Origin: Roseomonas sp. 18066
GTDB lineage: Bacteria; Pseudomonadota; Alphaproteobacteria; Acetobacterales; Acetobacteraceae
Length of the DNA: 42,883 bases
Assembly: GCF_902706185.1 (NCBI RefSeq)
Contig: NZ_CACSJM010000036.1
Location: forward strand, 1-42,883
Direction of reading: 5' to 3'
Below are positions 41,043-42,883 of this stretch, one piece after another; positions within the stretch are counted from its first letter, which is position 1, and each line of letters begins with the position of its first letter. The position numbers and the translations under genes are program-made. Under the pieces are notes generated by a model. It was not told the origin of the DNA. It worked only from the letters and a program-made list of their open reading frames with translations, and made no database searches.

Positions 41043-41927
41043 TCAGAGGTCGCGCGAGCGGCCGCCCAGCGCCGCGGCGGTGGCCGCGATGAAGGCACCG
41101 ATCAGCATCGACAGGCCGGTGAACAGCGCCGCCGTCGCCGCCGACTTCCGCGCCGTCTCCGCAGCCTGCTTGGCGGTCTCGGCCGCCTGCTGGGCACGGG
41201 TCACCGCGGCATCGACGCGGCTGCGCGCCTCGGCCGGCGGGATTTCGGCCCGGGCCGCGACCTGCTGCGCCAGATAGGCACGGTCGGCTTCCGGCACCTC
41301 GCCATTGGCCACGCCGCTGGCGATGATGCGCCCGGCCTCGGCCGCCGCCTGGGCATTGTCGCCCTGCATCGCCGGCTGCGCGCGGCGGAACAGGGTGTCC
41401 AGGTCATAGCTGCGCGCCAGCGCCGGGCCGGCGGTGCTCGCCGCCGCCTGCACCACGCCGCCGCCAGCCGAGGCCAGGGCCCGCGCGCCGCCGCCGATCA
41501 CACCGGTGGTGGCCGAGGCCAGCAGGCCGACGGTCACCAGCGTCGCGACCGCCCAGGCCAGGAAGCCATGCGCGGTGTCGCGGAAGAAGACCTCATCGGC
41601 ATGCACCGAGGCCCAATGGGCGCGCAGCCGACCGGCGATATAGCCGCCGACGCCGGCCGAGAGCCACTGCGTCACGATCAGCCAGACCGCCGCGGTGACG
41701 CCGATGGTGGTGGCCGTCGGCCCCGACCAGGGCGAGGCCACCGCCAGGCCGAAGCCGACGCCCAGCAGCAGCAGGATCAGCGACACCGCCGCCGCGCCGG
41801 CCGCGCCGCCGAAGATCGCGCCCCAGGAAATGGCCGAGACCGAGGATTGGTAGGAAGACGGCAGCTCGGTCTCGCCGAGGCTGAGCCGGGCGCCGAGCGC
41901 GCTGCCGCTGGAGGGAGAGCTGGCCAT
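41043..41927 (-). CDS. PhnA-like alphaproteobacterial membrane protein
   Basis: A 294-residue inner-membrane protein of the group often annotated PhnA-like in Alphaproteobacteria, a name not supported by any phosphonate activity. The start at 41927 has GGGAG 8 bases upstream. Hydrophobic segments lie at about 32-60 (SWGAIFGGAAGAAAVSLILLLLGVGFGLAV), 74-95 (IGVTAAVWLIVTQWLSAGVGGYI), 120-142 (GFLAWAVATLVTVGLLASATT) and at the C-terminus (AALFTGLSMLIGAFIAATAAALGG). The conserved GRLRAHWASVHADEVFFRDTAHGFLAW motif sits between helices. An Ala/Gln-rich soluble helix (RAQQAAETAKQAAETARKSA) precedes the last helix and may form a coiled coil. Function unknown. A 25-residue peptide gene lies 17 bases upstream. 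Confidence 0.85.
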   Translation of the reverse strand: MASSPSSGSALGARLSLGETELPSSYQSSVSAISWGAIFGGAAGAAAVSLILLLLGVGFGLAVASPWSGPTATTIGVTAAVWLIVTQWLSAGVGGYIAGRLRAHWASVHADEVFFRDTAHGFLAWAVATLVTVGLLASATTGVIGGGARALASAGGGVVQAAASTAGPALARSYDLDTLFRRAQPAMQGDNAQAAAEAGRIIASGVANGEVPEADRAYLAQQVAARAEIPPAEARSRVDAAVTRAQQAAETAKQAAETARKSAATAALFTGLSMLIGAFIAATAAALGGRSRDL

Positions 41928-41944
41928 GGCGGGTGCTCCCGGCC

Positions 41945-42022
41945 TTAGCGGAACAGCAGCATCAGGATGATGATCACCGGGATGGGGATACCCAGCAACC
42001 AGAGCAGAATTCCGCGACCCAT
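41945..42022 (-). CDS. 25-residue hydrophobic membrane peptide
   Basis: A very short gene starting at 42022 with a perfect GGAGGAG ribosome site 7 bases upstream, and ending at a TAA at 41947-41945. The peptide begins MGRGILLWLLGIP and continues IPVIIILMLLFR, so it is one transmembrane helix with a Pro-kinked centre and Arg at both ends. Similar small single-helix proteins occur in other Alphaproteobacteria, as I recall. It is 17 bases upstream of the PhnA-like gene and probably co-transcribed. It may be a membrane-protein partner or regulator; that role is inferred. Confidence 0.75.
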   Translation of the reverse strand: MGRGILLWLLGIPIPVIIILMLLFR

Positions 42023-42093
42023 GGTATGGCTCCTCCGGCCTTGATTGTCCGAAGCTGCAACGCCGCCTGCGCGGGCCGGGTTGCCCGCCGCCG

Positions 42094-42883
42094 TCACCAG
42101 CCGAGCCAGGCATGCTCCGGCGCCATGGTGAACTTCCAGGCGCGCCGCGGCCCGGCCATGACGTTGAGGTACCAAAGGTCGAAGCCATGCGGCGCGCCCA
42201 CCGGGTGGTAACCGCGCGGCACCAGCACGACATCGCCGTCGCCGACGGCCATGGTCTCGTCCAGGCTGCGGTCGTCGGTATAGACGCGCTGCACCGCGAA
42301 GCCGCCCGGCCGCGCCAGCCGGTGGTAATAGGTTTCTTCCAATGCCGTCTCGTTGGGGAAGTCGTCGGCATCGTGCTTGTGCGGCGGGTAGCTCGACCAG
42401 TTGCCGCCGGGCGTCACCACCTCGACCACCAGCAGGCTCTCCGCCTCAGCGGTATCGGGCAGGATATTGCGGACGTGGCGGACATTGGTGCCCTTGCCGC
42501 GCAGCTCCTGGCCCACCGCATCGGGCGGGATCAGCCGCGCCGGCAGCCGGCCGATGGCGGGCGCGGTGCAGAAGGCGACCTCCGCCCCCGCCGCGCTGGT
42601 CACCACCAGCCTCTGGCGCGGCGGCGCATAGACCGACCAGGGGTTTCCTTCGAACACCGAGGCCCGGCCGCCGATCTTGTCGAAAAGCTGGTCGCCGACG
42701 GTGATGGTGACGACGCCGGTCAGGACGACGATGCAGGTCTCGCGCGCCGTCTCCAGCCGGGTGACCGAGGCCCCCGGCGCCAGGCGGTGCACGTCGAAGC
42801 CGACATAGGTCCAGCCGGCATTGTGCGGCGTGATGTGGTGCAGCCGGCCCTCGGCATCGGGGGCGGTGGGGTGGCGCAGAAGG
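42094..42883 (-). CDS. iolB: 5-deoxy-glucuronate isomerase (5' end beyond window)
   Basis: Cytoplasmic cupin-fold isomerase of myo-inositol catabolism. It converts 5-deoxy-D-glucuronate to 2-deoxy-5-keto-D-gluconate. About 263 residues are present; the frame is open to the window edge with the typical near-N-terminal sequence LLRHPTAPDAEGRLHHITPHNAGWTYVGFDVHRL, so only a few residues are missing. Landmarks: TGVVTITVGDQLFDKIGGRASVFEGNPWSVYAP, NVRHVRNILP, the metal-site region WSSYPPHKHDADDFPNETALEETYYHRL, and the C-terminal VLVPRGYHPVGAPHGFDLWYLNVMAGPRRAWKF. Other iol genes are expected to the right of the window. Confidence 0.95.
   Translation of the reverse strand, partial: LLRHPTAPDAEGRLHHITPHNAGWTYVGFDVHRLAPGASVTRLETARETCIVVLTGVVTITVGDQLFDKIGGRASVFEGNPWSVYAPPRQRLVVTSAAGAEVAFCTAPAIGRLPARLIPPDAVGQELRGKGTNVRHVRNILPDTAEAESLLVVEVVTPGGNWSSYPPHKHDADDFPNETALEETYYHRLARPGGFAVQRVYTDDRSLDETMAVGDGDVVLVPRGYHPVGAPHGFDLWYLNVMAGPRRAWKFTMAPEHAWLGW

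Noticed and set aside
41043..41927. PhnA-like name as evidence of phosphonate metabolism together with the PhnCDE-type importer
   Set aside because: The label is historical; the protein is a membrane protein with no link to phosphonoacetate hydrolase or alkylphosphonate enzymes, and it lies 20 kb away.

Overview
This is a GC-rich, tightly packed stretch of bacterial chromosome, about 70% G+C by eye. It has many ATGA/GTGA start-stop overlaps, GTG starts and very few AT-rich gaps. The gene set (PdxA/PdxJ, IclR/DeoR/GntR/LysR regulators, an HWE-type sensor kinase, several ABC uptake systems for organic acids and amino acids, a PhnA-like membrane protein, IolB) points to an alphaproteobacterium, most likely an Acetobacteraceae member of the Roseomonas type. 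The genus is an inference from gene style, not from a marker gene. No rRNA, tRNA, CRISPR array, insertion sequence or phage gene was seen. No gene-free stretch exceeds 300 bases; the longest is 7824-8099.

Layout. 1-7823 (minus): an IclR regulator leads an operon with a fused HyuA-HyuB hydantoinase/5-oxoprolinase and a Dpp/Opp-type importer (binding protein, two permeases, the second cut by the window edge). 8100-8957 (plus): a membrane-anchored YpfJ-like zinc metallopeptidase relative that has lost its catalytic glutamate. 9039-10762 (plus): pdxA-pdxJ of vitamin B6 synthesis. 10938-13016 (plus): an orphan HWE histidine kinase. 13013-14035 (minus): a 2-hydroxyacid dehydrogenase. 14180-20867 (plus): a DeoR/GlpR-like regulator, HAD phosphatase, phosphonate-type ABC importer and GlpD-like dehydrogenase, with a striking nested dyad operator at 14975-15018. 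20935-22293: an unrecognised 452-residue protein.

22311-28950 (minus): a seven-gene sugar-acid operon (mannitol/tagaturonate-type reductase, polar-amino-acid-type ABC importer, zinc dehydrogenase, UxaA-type dehydratase), divergent from a GntR regulator with two DNA-binding domains. 30099-34084: an Lrp regulator divergent from a PLP ammonia-lyase and two amidohydrolases, probably scavenging modified amino acids. 34081-37632 (minus): a fused double ABC exporter, divergent from a LysR gene that is followed by an NtaA/DszA-type flavin monooxygenase. 40216-40989: a low-complexity protein built from about 13 LAPL-type repeats with a period near 15 residues. 41043-42022 (minus): a PhnA-like membrane protein and a 25-residue hydrophobic peptide. 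42094 to the end (minus): iolB, incomplete.

The best candidates for undescribed biology are the LAPL repeat protein, the phosphonate-type importer joined to GlpD under a GlpR-like regulator, the catalytically dead peptidase relative, and the hexonate operon with an amino-acid-type transporter. Two structural oddities also stand out. Three convergent gene pairs end inside shared or abutting palindromic stop codons, and the left edge of the window carries a 40/41 inverted copy of nearby sequence that is probably an assembly fold-back.
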